In this document: piece by piece, positions 11,879 to 23,680 of the stretch
How the letters are laid out: every line of letters starts with the position of its first letter
Position numbering within the stretch: the first letter of the stretch is position 1
DNA from: Sesamum alatum
Taxonomy: Eukaryota; Streptophyta; Magnoliopsida; Lamiales; Pedaliaceae
Length of the DNA stretch: 64,000 nucleotides
Direction of reading: 5' to 3'
Assembly (NCBI GenBank): GCA_034509735.1
Contig: JACGWO010000013.1
Location: 10,560,136 to 10,624,135 of the forward strand
Made by a program: the position numbers and the translations under genes
The notes under the pieces: model-generated
Told to the model about the DNA's origin: nothing
Databases searched by the model: none
Seen by the model: only the letters and a program-made list of their open reading frames with translations

Positions 11879-13852
11879 TGAAAGGAATATGTGGATCGTC
11901 CCGGGAAATTGCGCGAATGCGGAAGCGCGGTATAAAATAAAATACGAAAATTTAAAGCATGCTTTAATAAATAAAGAACACACTCAAGGGGTGTACCCTT
12001 GAGATCCTGGGTGTTTGGTGTATATCATGATATAAAGAACATGCAATAGTCATGGAGGCCATAGGGAGAAAAAATAAAAGAGACGAAAAATTAAAACGAG
12101 ACCTACCCGTTGTCGTTTTCGTCTTCAACGGCTACACGCGTTGTTCCCCGTTTTGCATCAAGATCTCGTTCTTGACACCCTCCAAATCGTGACACACGAT
12201 CCACCCACGTATCTTGCACGTCGTGCTAGCAACGAACAAGTATGATTTTTTTGGAGTGGATGAATCAACAACACGTTATGAATTAACGGTATTGATTCAT
12301 CAATGTTCTAGTGTTCCAAGAACAAAAGAACAAGAAAATATATTTCTTGTAGAGAGAGAGGGGGCGGACGAGAGGTAAGAGAGAGAGAGACGAGTGTGTG
12401 TTGGAATTTCATCATCCTTCAAAAGGTGCAAGACTAGGGGTATATATAGAGGAAGAGTTTAATCATCTTTAAACTCCACCTCTTTAGAAGCTTAATTTGA
12501 CTAGGATTTTGACCTAGTCAAAGTCCTAGTCAAAGTAGAATTTGACCTTGTCAAATTCAATCCTAGCCTTTGATCTCTCCCATTAAATCCCAACCATTAA
12601 TTTAATTTAATGGAATATTTAAATCCTATTAAATATTCCAAAAGGCCAAATAAATATAATAAATAAATATTAATATTTATTCTAGGCCCATTAAATTAAT
12701 TCCCTTAATAAATTCAATTTATTAATTTAGTTCCCTTTATCAAATAGAAGGAATTAATTCTCCAAGAAAATATAGGACCCGATTAAATCCAATTTAATCA
12801 TTCCTTTACTCCAATATTTAATTCCAAATTAAATACTAAGTGTGTGTGGATAGTGCGTGACTCTTTAGGTTCACCTTTCACCTAGACTTGGTCGGATTCC
12901 TAGAATCCGTCCGTTACCATGGGTGGCCATCTAGCAACGGTCTATGGCACTAGAGACTAGATGAAATATTCAGGGATGAACATTTAGGCTCTAACAGTAC
13001 ACTTGTCTTTCTGTCTTCGGTCTCATCACTTAGGGTCTAGGGCACGGAAAATGCAGGTACCCATTTTGGACCTAAGTGTTGGTCTGTCCTTACTAAACGC
13101 CGTAAGGGAAACCTTCCCTTCTGTTCAGTTACTGTGGCCACATATTTTAGGGACAAGACACAGACCATACATGAGACTCAACTGTCAATGCCTTTTGACA
13201 GGAGACAGATCCTTTCTTGGAAACTACTGTCACGCTGTACACCGGAGCTGCACTAGACATGGCTTATGACTACTCAAGAGTATTTTGGCAATCTCTCACC
13301 ATATCTAAGATACAGACCTGATGTACAGGTAAACTCAGTAATTCCTCAAGTAAAAGGACTTGACCTGTACTGTTGGAACCGGGAATACACGTCGTACCTT
13401 GCTGACCATACTTTAGGTCCTCCGTAAGACGGTTCCCGCGAGTCACCTCAGTCAGCTGCTTCCTAGCATGCTAACCCACTAACACTGCTTAGACGACCTT
13501 CGTCACCCGTCGATGAAATACGACAGCAGATGCTTAGTGCAAGTCTCAAGGGGAATCTCGGTACCCATTTTCGAGATTCCTTGACTTGGAGATTTCCGGA
13601 CTGATTCGGTAAGACTGATTTCATGGACCTACCTCCAAGCGTAGTCCCAATCCCCGAAATCGATTCTCAGTCCGTGGGCTTTGTTTGCGTAGTGAACAGA
13701 TATGTAATAGCAGATATAAGTGAACGTAAACAAAGTGTTGCCATATGAATTTTCACTTCTTTATTCATAAATGATTTATCAAACACCTGAAATTGTCTAG
13801 ACATAGGTTACATATTCCCGCTAGAATTGGCTTACATGGTCACCTATTCTAA
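11879..13852 (-). mobile_element. LTR-B, minus copy (left arm of a large inverted repeat)
   Basis: Nearly complete LTR of about 1.97 kb, from its CTTTCA end at 11879 to the TTAGAATAGGTGACC start at 13852 (the first two bases TG are lost). Hairpin at 11983-12003, TATA-like TATATATA near 12441, core block near 12911-12962. It is closely similar to 13968-15962 in the opposite direction. No internal sequence adjoins it on either side, so it looks like a solo LTR. Confidence 0.8.
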
Positions 13853-13967
13853 GATACGTGGGCGGATTGCGTGTACGATTTAGAGGGTCTCAATATGAGA
13901 TCTTGGAGCAAAACGGGGAACAATGCAAGTAGCGGCTCGAGGACAAAACGACAACCGGGTAGGTTTT
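13853..13967 (+). mobile_element. LTR-B-like fragment in the palindrome spacer
   Basis: About 115 bases matching the B-family stretch GATACGTGGG...GATCTTGG...CGGGTAGGT (compare 25272-25385) in plus orientation. It separates the two inverted LTR-B copies. The junction with the minus copy shares the bases AA. Confidence 0.6.
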
Positions 13968-15962
13968 TGTTAGAATAGGTGACCATGTAAGCCAATTTTG
14001 GCGGGAATATGTAACCTATGTCTAGACAATTTCAGGTGTTTGATAAATCATTTATGAATAAAGAAGTGAAGATTCATATGCCAACACTTTGTTTACGTTC
14101 ACTTATATCTGCTTTTACATATCTGTTCACTATGCAAACAAAGCCCACGGACTGAGAATCGATTTCGGGGATTGGGACTACGCTTGGAGGTAGGTCCATG
14201 AAATCAGTCTTACCGAATCAGTCCGGAAATCTCCAAGTCAAGGAATCCCGAAAATGGGTATCGGGATTCCCTTTGAGACTTGCACTAAGCATCTGCTGTC
14301 GCATTTCATCGACGGGTGACGAAGGTCGTCTAAGCAGTGTTAGTGGGTCAGCATGCTAGGAAGCAGCTGACTGAGGTGACTCGCGGGAACCGTCTTACGG
14401 AGGACCTTGAGTATGGTCTGCAAGGTATGACGTATTCCCGGTTCCAACGGTACAGGTCAAGTCCTTTGACTTGAGGAACTGCTGAGTTTACCTGTGCATC
14501 AAGTCTGTATCTTAGATATGGTGAGAAATTGCCAAAATACTCTTGAGTAGTCATAAGCCATGTCTAGTGCAGCTCGGGTGTACAGAGTGCCAGTAGTTTC
14601 CAAGAAAGGATCTGTCTCCTGTCAAAAGGTATTGACAGTTGAGTCTCATGTATGCTCTGTGTCTTGTCCCTAAAATCTGTGGCCACAGTAACTGAACAGA
14701 AGGGAAGGTTTCCCTTGCGGTGTTTAGTAAGGACAGATCGACACTTAGGTCCAAAATGGGTACTTGCATTTTCCGTACCCTAGACTCTAAGTGATGAGAC
14801 CGAAGACAGAAGGACAAGTGTACTGTTAGGGCCTAAATGTTCATCCCCGATTATTTCACCTAGTCTCTAGTGCCATGGATCGTTGCTAGATGGCCACCCA
14901 TGGTAACGGGCGGATTCTAGGAATCCGACAAAGTCTAGCTGAAAGGTGAACCTAAAGGGTCACACACTATCCACACACACACTTAAATATTTAATTTGGA
15001 ATTAAATATTGGAGTAAAGGAATGATTAAATTAGATTTAATCGGGTCCTATATTTTCTTGGAGAAATTAATTCCTTCTATTTGATAAAGGGAATTAAATT
15101 AATAAATTGGATTTATTAAGGGAATTGATTTAATGGGCCTAGAATAAATATTAATACTTATTTATTATATTTATTTGGCCTTTTGGAATATTTAATGGAA
15201 TTTAAATATTCCATTAAATTAAAATCAACGGTTGAGATGGGAAGGGGAGATGGAAGGCTAGGATTGGTTTGACTAGGTCAAGCACTAGTTTGACTAGGAC
15301 TTTGACTAGGTCAAAATCCTAGTCAAATTAGAGTTCTTAGAGTTGGAGTTTAAAGAGGATTAAACTCCTCCTCTATATAAACCTCTAGCCTCCAACTATT
15401 GAAGGGTGATGAAATTCCAACACACACACACACAACACACAATTTCGGCCCCCTCTCCCATCTCTCTCGTCCGCCTTCTCTCTCCACTCTCTCCAAGAAA
15501 TTATTTTCTTGTTCTTTTGTTCTTGGAACACTTGAACATTGATGAATCAATACCGTTAATTGATAACGTGTCGTTGATTCATCCACTCCAAAATATACAC
15601 TTGTTCGTTGCTAGCACGACGTACAAGATACATGGGTGGATCGTGTGTCACGATTTGGAGGGTCACAAGAACGAGATCTTGGTGCAAAACGGGAACAACG
15701 CGTGTAGCCGTTGAAGACAAAAACGACAACGGGTAGGTCTCGGTTTACGTTTTCGCCTCCTTTTATTTTCTACCCTATGGCCTTCATGATCTTTTATACA
15801 TGTTCTTTAATCATGAGATACACCAAACTCCCGGGAATCTCAAGTGTACACCCCTTGAGCGTGTTCTTTAATTATTTAAAGCATGCTTTAATTTTTGTAC
15901 TTTATTTTATATCGCGCTTCCGCATTCGCGCAATTTCCTGGGACGATCCACGATTTCTTTCA
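13968..15962 (+). mobile_element. LTR-B1, complete copia LTR (1995 bp)
   Basis: Starts TGTTAGAATAGGTGACCA at 13968 and ends CTTTCA at 15962, one base before a PBS. Core block 14857-14909, TATA box 15374-15380, hairpin 15839-15859. It acts as the 5' LTR of an element whose leader runs to 18015 and is then cut. It is the right arm of the large inverted repeat with 11879-13852. Confidence 0.9.
15374..15380 (+). promoter_or_regulatory. TATA box of LTR-B1
   Basis: TATATAA in a CTCTATATAAACC context, about 590 bases before the LTR end, which is a plausible start region for the retroelement transcript. The corresponding ~48 bases are absent from LTR-B2. Confidence 0.6.
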
Positions 15963-15963
15963 G

Positions 15964-15983
15964 TGGTATCAGAGCCCGGTTCG
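15964..15983 (+). other. primer-binding site (tRNA-iMet)
   Basis: TGGTATCAGAGC followed by CCGGTTCG, one base after the end of LTR-B1. Identical to the site at 25614-25633. Confidence 0.92.
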
Positions 15984-18015
15984 ATGTATAGGCCTAGGGT
16001 TTATGTGCGTTTTAAGCATGAAACATGATATTGGCATGTTTTTTAATTAAATCTTGATTTTCTTGATTTTAAAGCATGTCGTTTTATGGCTTTCGATTCG
16101 TGTGAATTTCTGAATATTAGTATTTTTCTGTTTTTCTTGAGAAACGGGGTGGAATAACTGAACGGAAAAACGAGAAACGCCGCAGCCGGCCAGCCGGGAG
16201 GGCTGGCCGCGCGCAGCCGCGCGCTGCCGGCAGGGCAGACGCGCGCAGGCAAGGGAAGCCTACGCGCGCCCGCCCAGCCGGTCGCACAGAGGCAGCGCGC
16301 GTGCAGGGCAGCTCCTCCAGGCGCGCGCGCACGCAGACGAGGGTTTCTGTGCGCGCGCGCGCGCAGGGCTGCGCACCTGAGAGTCCGGGGGCGGACGGAC
16401 ACCCGGCAGCGCCGCCAGGCGCGCGCGCACACACAGACGGAGGTGTCTACGCGCGCGCCTAGTGCACGTCTGCGCGCGCACGGCGCAGGGCGCGGCCGAC
16501 AGCCAGCAGGCCAACGCGCGCACGGCGCAAGGGAGCCTGCGCGTGCGACGGCCTGCCGGAACGCTAGGCCGCGCAGCACACTGCCGGCCAGGTGCGCGCG
16601 CACGCAGGCAGGGGGCCTACGCGCGCGCGCCCGGCCAGGCAGTGCCTGCGCGCGCGCAGGGTGGCGGCAGGCTGAGCCTGCTGCCCTGTGCGCGCGCCGG
16701 CAGGCTGCTGCCGGCGGCGGCAGTGGCGGCTGCTAGGGTTTTAAAACCCTAGTAGTGTTTTTTTTTATTTTTTAAATTATTTTCAGCTTTAATTTTGAAT
16801 TAATTCTAAAAAATCATTTTTTGGGCTCAATTATGCCTAATTTTCTAAAGACATTATTTTAGGGGTAAAATGAATTGGATTTGGAATCCCGGAATTATTT
16901 TACTAAAAATAATGAGGAAAGGTTTTCCTAAAACGAGAAAATACTATTGCCAATATTTGTGTTTTATTTTTTCACACGTTATGCACATATTCATTTATTT
17001 TATTATTTTGAATATTTATGATTGGAAATCATGTGTTGTTGGTGTATTGTAATTATATGATTGGATCATGTGATTATGTGTGTTGGATGGAAATGGATGA
17101 TCACGGGCCTTAGACCGAATGTATGGTTTATTTTCTGTTGGGCCTGTGTGCCCTTTTACTGCTTTCTCCTTCTCTCTTTCTAGTTGTCTTGGAATAATAA
17201 GGCATTCTACCTCCCTCCTTATGTACTCCCCCCGGGTTTTCGCTGGGGTTTATTTTTTAATATGTAATGAGAGTAGACTAGGAGTGAGGTTTCTATTTTT
17301 TGTAATTGGTGGAGAAGAAGGAAGGACCACATAGAGAGCCCAGACGGGAGGTCCCTTGAAGTTTTTCATGAAGTGAAGAAAGAGAAAAGAGACCAAGGCC
17401 CATCAGCATGATTATCGGGTTACTATTAATGTAATAGTATAGGACCAACCCTAGATTGACCATAGATCCACTGCGGGCTCAGTGGGTCGCAGGATTTGGG
17501 CTCGTGATCATCCAACAGGGGCGTGCTAGGCTTTAATTTTGCATGTGGTTATTATGATGGATGAATGGGCTTTTATTTATCATATAACTGCTATGGATGG
17601 TTTAATTTACGCACTATGGATGTATGTGTGAATGTTTATTTATTTGAGATCTCGGTTATTTACTACTCTCACATTGGTTGGACCAATGTCAAAATATTAG
17701 ACCCTAGACAAAAATGGACATGAACTCTAGGAGTTTGTTCATGCCTTCCAATCCATGGCATAGTGAGGAAGCTGCTTTAGGTCAATAGCGTGGTCTCACG
17801 AGTCGTGGCACGTTATTGTACTTAAAGGAAGCTGCACTATATCCTGAACGAAAAATGGGCTGCTGTTACTTGTCTCACAAGTCGTGGGGGTACCAGTGGG
17901 TCTGTGGCTCGGTCGATTGGGTTGGGTCTAACGCCCAATTAACATGATTCGCTTGGAGTCCTCGGGATCATGTGAAAGGGTGAGGCAATAATCTTGGGAA
18001 TCTCGTGGAACGAGA
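15984..18015 (+). other. copia leader without gag
   Basis: Leader of the LTR-B1 element, collinear with 25634-27350. Positions about 16165-16735 are a strongly GC-rich module with long GCGCGC runs. Palindromes CACGAGTCGTG (17797-17807) and CACAAGTCGTG (17876-17886) are present. The sequence stops at CTCGTGGAACGAGA, about 260 bases before the expected gag ATG, where LTR-D begins. The stop-free frames across the GC-rich part lie on both strands and are not conserved, so no gene is called. Confidence 0.75.
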
Positions 18016-19004
18016 TGAAAGATCATGTGGATCGGCCCGGGAGATTAACGCGTATAGCGGAAGCGCGAAATAGTGCGTAATAAAAATTACAAAGCATAAT
18101 TAAAAGGAATTTAAATAATGCAAAACATACATAAACGAATCAAGGGGTGTGCCCTTGATTCTCCCGGGCGTTCGGTGTATCTCATGTTCAATAAAACACA
18201 ACATGGAGGCCATAGAATTAGAAACGAAAACCATAATTAAAGAACCTACCCGGTTGTAGTTTTGTCTTCGTTCGGCTACATGCATTGTTCCCCGTTTTGC
18301 ACCAAGATCTCAAGAAGAGACCCTCTAAATCATCTCACTCGCTCCACCGGAAAGCAAACAACCCTTGTGCGAGCAAGAAATTATTTGGGGAGAAGAGACA
18401 TCGATACACGCTATGAATTAAGGCAATCAATGTCTCTTATGTTCTTAACTTGAATAAATCAAGAAGAACAAAGTAGTATTCTTGGAGATTAAAGAAAGGG
18501 GATGGACGAAAATTTGAGGGAGAATGGAGAGATGAGAGTTGTAGAGAATACTAGGTGTGAGTGTGTGTTTTTTTTGAGTATTTATAGAAGATGGAATTTC
18601 CTATTCCTTCTCAAACTCTTCTAAAGAGACACGCCTGTCGCCGATGAAACACGGCACTCATCTAATGAACACGACTCTTGACGCAAGTCTCAATAGGACT
18701 CTCGATGCCCTGTCTCGAGGTCCTCGACTTGGAACGTTTCAGACCCAACTCTTAATCAGTTGGTTTCATGACCACCATCCAATGCGTGGCCCAACTGCAC
18801 GAGTTGTTATCCATGGTCTGTGCGCTTTGTTGCGATATAAGTTAAACACCATTTTAACAAATGTAAGATGAGCGCAACAAAGAAGGTACCATTGGTGACG
18901 AATACTCATCTTATTCATCACATAATAATATTACATTCACATCAAGTTGTCGGATAGGTTACAAATTGCCAAACCTATTGGCTTTCTGGTCACCTATTCC
19001 AACA
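18016..19004 (-). mobile_element. LTR-D, minus copy with internal deletion
   Basis: Has both LTR ends on the minus strand (start TGTTGGAATAGGTGACCA at 19004, end CTTTCA at 18016) but is only 989 bases long. Near 18632 the sequence jumps from the region before the TATA box to the U3 part beginning GCCTGTCGCCGATGAAAC. The hairpin at 18137-18161 has ten pairs. It is followed directly by a plus-strand LTR-D. Confidence 0.75.
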
Positions 19005-20453
19005 AACCGACCCCTAGACTAAATGTCGGGAGACAGGCGACAATAAGACCGTACCCGTACGTATCGAGCGTCGGTAGGACCGCACCTGCGTATAACTCGG
19101 AGCCTAAATGTTCACACCATAAATTCACCTAGTCTCTAGTGCCATAGACCGTTGCTAGATGGCCACCCATGGTAACGGACTACTTTGGTTATGAAATAAC
19201 AAGAAGTAGGTCCAAGTCTAGCTGAAAGGTGAACCTAAAGAGTCACACCCGCTACACCAAATGAAAGGGAATTAATTTGGAATTAATTCCCGGAGAAGGT
19301 TTAATTTAATGGAATTAAATTATACGTCTTGGAGAATCAAGCCTCGATGGATTATTTGGGATAATCGGGCTTGAGTTCATAAATTAGATTTATGAATTTT
19401 ATAAAGCATGGGCTTTCCTTTTAATTAGATTAAAAGGGTGAATTAATTAATTAGTGGGCTTGGTATATTAAATAGTATTTAATATAAAGTCCATGGGACT
19501 ATTTAATTTAGAATTAAATAATTCTATTCTATGGAATTAATTAATGGGCTTGGTATATTAAATAGGATTTAATATAAAGTCCCTGGGACTATTTAATTTA
19601 GAATTAAATAAGTCCTTTCCATTAATTAATTAATGGGCTTAGTATATTAAATATGATTTAATATAAAGTCCATGGGAATATTTAATTTAGAATTAAATAG
19701 GCCCATTCCATAAAGCCCATCAAAATGGATGGACAAGATTTGATCTAGAGAATGATGAGATGAAGGGTCATGATTAATTTGACTTAATCAAAGCCTAATT
19801 TGACTAGGATTTGACTAGGTCAAAATCCTAGTCAAAGTGTGTCTCTTTGGAAGAGTTTGAGAAGGAATAGGAAATTCCATCTTCTATAAATACTCAAAAA
19901 ACACACACTCACACCTAGTATTCTCTACAACTCTCATCTCTCATCTCTCTCAAGATTTTCGTCCATCCCCTCTTCTTTTCTCCAAGATTTCTACTTTGTT
20001 CTTCTTGATTTATTCAAGTTAAGAACATAAGAGATATTGATTGCGTTAATTCATAGCGTGTATCGATGTCTCTTCTCCCCAAATAATTTCTTGCTAGCAC
20101 AAGGGTTGTTTGCTTTCCGGTGGAGCGAGTGAGATGATTTAGAGGGTCTCTTCTTTGAGATCTTGGTGCAAAACGGAGAACAATGCATGTATCCGAAACG
20201 AAGACAAAACTACAACCGGGTAGGTTCTTTAATTTCGTTTTTTCGCTTTCAATTCTATGGCCTCCATGTTGTGTTTTATTGAACATGAGATACACCGAAC
20301 GCCCGGGAGAATCAAGGGCACACCCCTTGATTCGTTTATGTATGTTATGCATTATTTAAATTGCTTTTAATTATGCTTTGTAATTTTATTACGCATTCTT
20401 TCGCGCTTCCACTATTCGCGTTAATCTCCCTGGCCGATCCACACAATCTTTCA
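19005..20453 (+). mobile_element. LTR-D, plus copy lacking its U3 start
   Basis: Matches the D family from within U3 (CCTAGACTAAATGTCGGG...) to the end CAATCTTTCA at 20453. Core block 19126-19178, TATA context CTATAAATAC near 19884, hairpin 20309-20333. Positions about 19430-19700 contain three imperfect tandem units of roughly 100 bases (each with GGGCTT(A/G)GTATATTAAATA). No PBS follows. Confidence 0.75.
20309..20333 (+). other. U5 hairpin of LTR-D
   Basis: Ten-pair stem GAATCAAGGG / CCCTTGATTC around loop CACAC. The outer four pairs differ from those of families A and B but still pair. Confidence 0.7.
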
Positions 20454-20588
20454 AAATGAGCACAACAAAGGAAGCATCAATGGTAATGAATACTCATTTT
20501 ATTCATCACATAATATTACATTACATCAAGTTGTCAAATAGGTTACAAAATGCCAAACCTATTGGCTTTCTGGTCACCTATTCTAACA
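20454..20588 (-). mobile_element. LTR-A2, first ~135 bases
   Basis: Minus-strand LTR start (CTATTCTAACA at 20588 is the complement of TGTTAGAATAG) with the A-family GACCAGAAAGCCAATAGG. It closes the nest that opens at 8666. Confidence 0.75.
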
Positions 20589-21524
20589 AGGTGGTTGTCT
20601 AGGAACGGTCCATAGCACTAGAGACTAGGTGAATGTTATAGCTTGAACATTTAGGGTATTTAGTACGTTTTTTCCTTCCGTCTTCCATCTCACAGCTATA
20701 GTCCAGGGTGTGGACAATAGGTGTCGGTACCCATTCTTGACTAAAGCTTTGGCTCGTCCATACCAAACGTCACAGGGATCTCATCCCACTGTTCAGTTAC
20801 TGTGGCCATAGATTTACTGGAGGACGAGTCTCAGAGTGCAAGTGAGACATTATTGTCAATCCTTTTGATAGAAGACGAATTCTCTGTTAGGACCTACTGT
20901 TCACACTACACACATTGACTGCACCAGATAGGGCTTATGACAATCGAGTCTCTCGAATTGGTAGCCTCTTGCAAAATCTAAGATACAGGCACTGTGTGTA
21001 TGTGACTCACAATAGTCCCTCAAGTCCGAGGCCAAACCCGTACTATCGAAATCGGGAATTCGAGTCATACCGACCAACCCACTCAAGGTTTCCAATATGA
21101 CGATTTCCACGAGTCACCTCAGTCAGCCGACACCAAGCTGACTAACCTACTAACATTGCATGGACGACCCTCGTCACTCGTCGATGAAACGCAATTGCAA
21201 TCGCTTAGTGCAAATCTCAAATGGACTCTCGATACCCTATTCCGAGGTCCTTCGACTTGGAGTATTTCAGACCGCTCCACAGAAATTGATTTCATGACTT
21301 GCCATCTTATGCGCAGTCCAATTTCTTGGATTAACCTTTCGGTCTGTGGGTTTATCTTGTGCATTGAACAGTTTATAATGTAAAGCAGTTAAGTGAACAC
21401 AAACAAAGAATTAATGCCAAATATGAATATCCCTTTTATTCATAAACTTTATTCAAACACTATATCGTCATAAACATGTTACATAAATCTAAAAAGATTG
21501 GCTTCATGGTCACCTATTCTAAGA
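20589..21524 (-). mobile_element. LTR-F, proximal part (U3 start)
   Basis: First half of the minus-strand LTR-F, from about 21524 to the break in the core block at 20589. Its start reads CTTAGAATAGGTGACC, with the first bases altered. It directly adjoins RT coding sequence with no polypurine tract, as expected if LTR-F is a 5' LTR that inserted into another element's RT. Confidence 0.75.
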
Positions 21525-22697
21525 AATTGACCCCAGGTCGTCGAGTATAACCTTTTGCCACAAGCCTGACCTTGAAGGTAGCCATCTCCTCGTCAGCTTC
21601 AAGCTTACGTTTGTAGACCCATTTACACACAACGGCTTGACACCCTTGGGTGGATCTACTAAGGTCCAAACCTTGTTTGAACTCATAGAGTCCATTTCGA
21701 ATTTTGTGCCCTCAATCCATTTTCCCGAATCGATGTCTGACATTGCTTCTCCATAGGTCTTTGGATCATTGTCCAACTGACCGGCCGGACCCAGAAACTC
21801 ATATCTATGACGTTGATGGGAAACTCTAGTCAACCTTTAGAGGACAGAAATATCGTCACTGGGAACTACAGGCATAGATGATGTCACTGCATCCGTTTGA
21901 GGTATTGCCTCACTTAACTCCTCAAGGAGCAATTCCTCACGACGGGCATCAGTTGGAAAACCCTTTTCCAGGAACACTGCATTTCTCGAGATAAAAACCT
22001 TTTTCTCAAAAGGATTATAAAAATAATACCCCATAGTTTCCTTAGGATAACCCACGAACCTTCACAAACTAGACCTTGAGTCTAGTTTTTCTCCCACTAG
22101 TCTCTTGACATATGCAGGGCTACCCCACACTCTCAAGTACTTGTAGGAAACAGGCTTGCCATGCCGTATCTGATATGACATCTGGGCCACAGTCTTAGAA
22201 GGCGCCATGTTTAACAACTTGGCCTCCATTTCAAGAGCATAACCCTAGAACGACAAGGGCAGTTCGGTAAAACTCATTATGAATCCAACCATGTCCAACA
22301 AGGTTTGATTTCTCCTTTCAGAGACGCCGTTCAATTGTGGCATTCCGGGAGGAATCCACTGACAGAGAATCCCATTCTCTTTTAGGTATTTCCAAGAATA
22401 ACCCACTAAAATACTCACCAACTCGGTCCGACCGAAGGGCTTTAATTTTGCGACCAGTTTGGTTTTCAGCTTCAAGCCTGAACTCTTTAAACCTTCCAAA
22501 GGCCTCAAACTTGGACCTCATAAGGTAAATATAACCATATTGTGAGTGATTATTGGTAAAGTTATGAAGTAAGAAAATCCTCATTTGGCCTGTGTATTTA
22601 GTAGCCCACAGACGTCTGAATGGATCAAATCTAATAGACCACTGGCAAGCGTGCTTTGTCCAACAAAGGGCTTCTTGGTCATTTTTTCTTTTAGACA
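21525..22697 (-). pseudogene. copia integrase and start of RT, broken
   Basis: Minus-strand pol fragment read from 22697 down. Integrase core pieces with the D,D,E positions are recognisable: LIHSDVCG, then RSDRVGEY, then GVSERRNQTLLD. The integrase C-terminal part is KLLNMAP-like, then a short frame (21837-22055) with YYFYNPFEKKVFISRNAVFLE. The RT start has MDSMSSNKVWTLVDPPKG and, in another frame, a GYTRRPGVNF-like stretch where it stops against LTR-F. There are several frameshifts. The upper end joins a GC-rich leader in the opposite direction at about 22698. Confidence 0.82.
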
Positions 22698-23680
22698 GCG
22701 CGGCACAAGACGCGCGCGCGCGCAGAGCGCGCAGGCAACTGTGCACGCCACTACCGGCCAAAGCCAGCGCGACACAGGATGCGCGCACACGGGTGGCCTG
22801 TAGGCACAACGGTTGGGCCGTTTTGTGCCGTTTTTCAACGTTTTCTGGAAAATTTAATTTTCTGGATTTTCTACACCATTTTCTGAAAATGTATTAATTT
22901 TGCACATTTGATTTTGGAATTATTGAATTTTTCCTTGAATCAAATTTGCTTAATTAATTTGGGATTAATGCATGCATTGGATGCATTGTGTATAATGTCC
23001 ATTGAATTTGAAATTTGGATTTTGCATATTGTTTATATATTTATGCCTTGTGATGTTGGACATCACTTGGATATTTTGAATATTCATGGTTTAGTCATGA
23101 TTATTTGAAATAATTGTGTTATGTGCGTTGATGGGATCAACATGGGATGATCACAAAAGCCCTAGACCTTGTATATGAATGTATGTATGTCATTTACATT
23201 TCTGTTGGGTGGGGCCTGTGTGCCTCTTGTTTTGGGACTATCATCTCCCGTATTTCAGCCTCATGATGTTAAGGCTTGTTATTTATTTCCCTTGTATTAC
23301 TTTCAATTGTAATAAGAGTAGGTAGTTTTGGTGAGGTTTTAATTTTAACAAGCCCATGGAGTCGGAGACCTAAGGTGGAGCATCAAGGCGTGAAACAAGA
23401 GTGTCACAAGGCCCATTGAAGTGACAATGGGTATATTATTTTTTAATAATATAGGACCACCCTAGACAGACTATAGACTCACTGCGGGCTCAGTGGATCG
23501 CATAGGTTGAGCTTGTGATCATCCTAATAGGATATGCTATGTTTTCTGCATACGGCGTATTTATTTAATCACTTTAAACATTGGATATTATGCATGCTAA
23601 AATACTTTAATGTGATAAGGTCTCGGTCGTTCATTAAGCTCTCATTTGGTTGGACCAAATTAAATATTAGGCCCAGAACA
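22698..23680 (+). other. copia leader fragment, plus strand
   Basis: Same leader as minus 1690-2600, here in plus orientation: GC-rich piece 22700-22800, then the ATGCATTGGATGCATTG stretch, then CAAATTAAATATTAGGCCCAGAAC. It stops at 23680 where LTR-B2 begins, so LTR-B2 probably inserted into it. No gene seen. Confidence 0.7.

Noticed and set aside
13003..14817. Mirror-image 88-codon frames beginning MSFCLRSHHL at 13003-13269 and 14551-14817, also at 24264-24530
   Set aside because: They are the same U3 segment of LTR-B read antisense. Their conservation reflects LTR copies, not selection on a protein.
15964..15983. Possible tRNA gene at TGGTATCAGAGC sites
   Set aside because: Only the sequence complementary to the tRNA 3' end is present, next to LTR ends. 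It is a primer-binding site.
16043..16752. Long stop-free frames of Arg/Ala/Cys-rich protein on both strands of the GC-rich leader
   Set aside because: GC-rich sequence lacks stop codons by composition. The frames overlap on both strands, have no recognisable domains and are not conserved at 6902-7510 or 25718-26154.
18262..20352. Matching frames with RRDPLNHLTRSTGKQTTLV at 18262-18453 and 20014-20352
   Set aside because: Antisense reading of LTR-D copies; no support as a gene.
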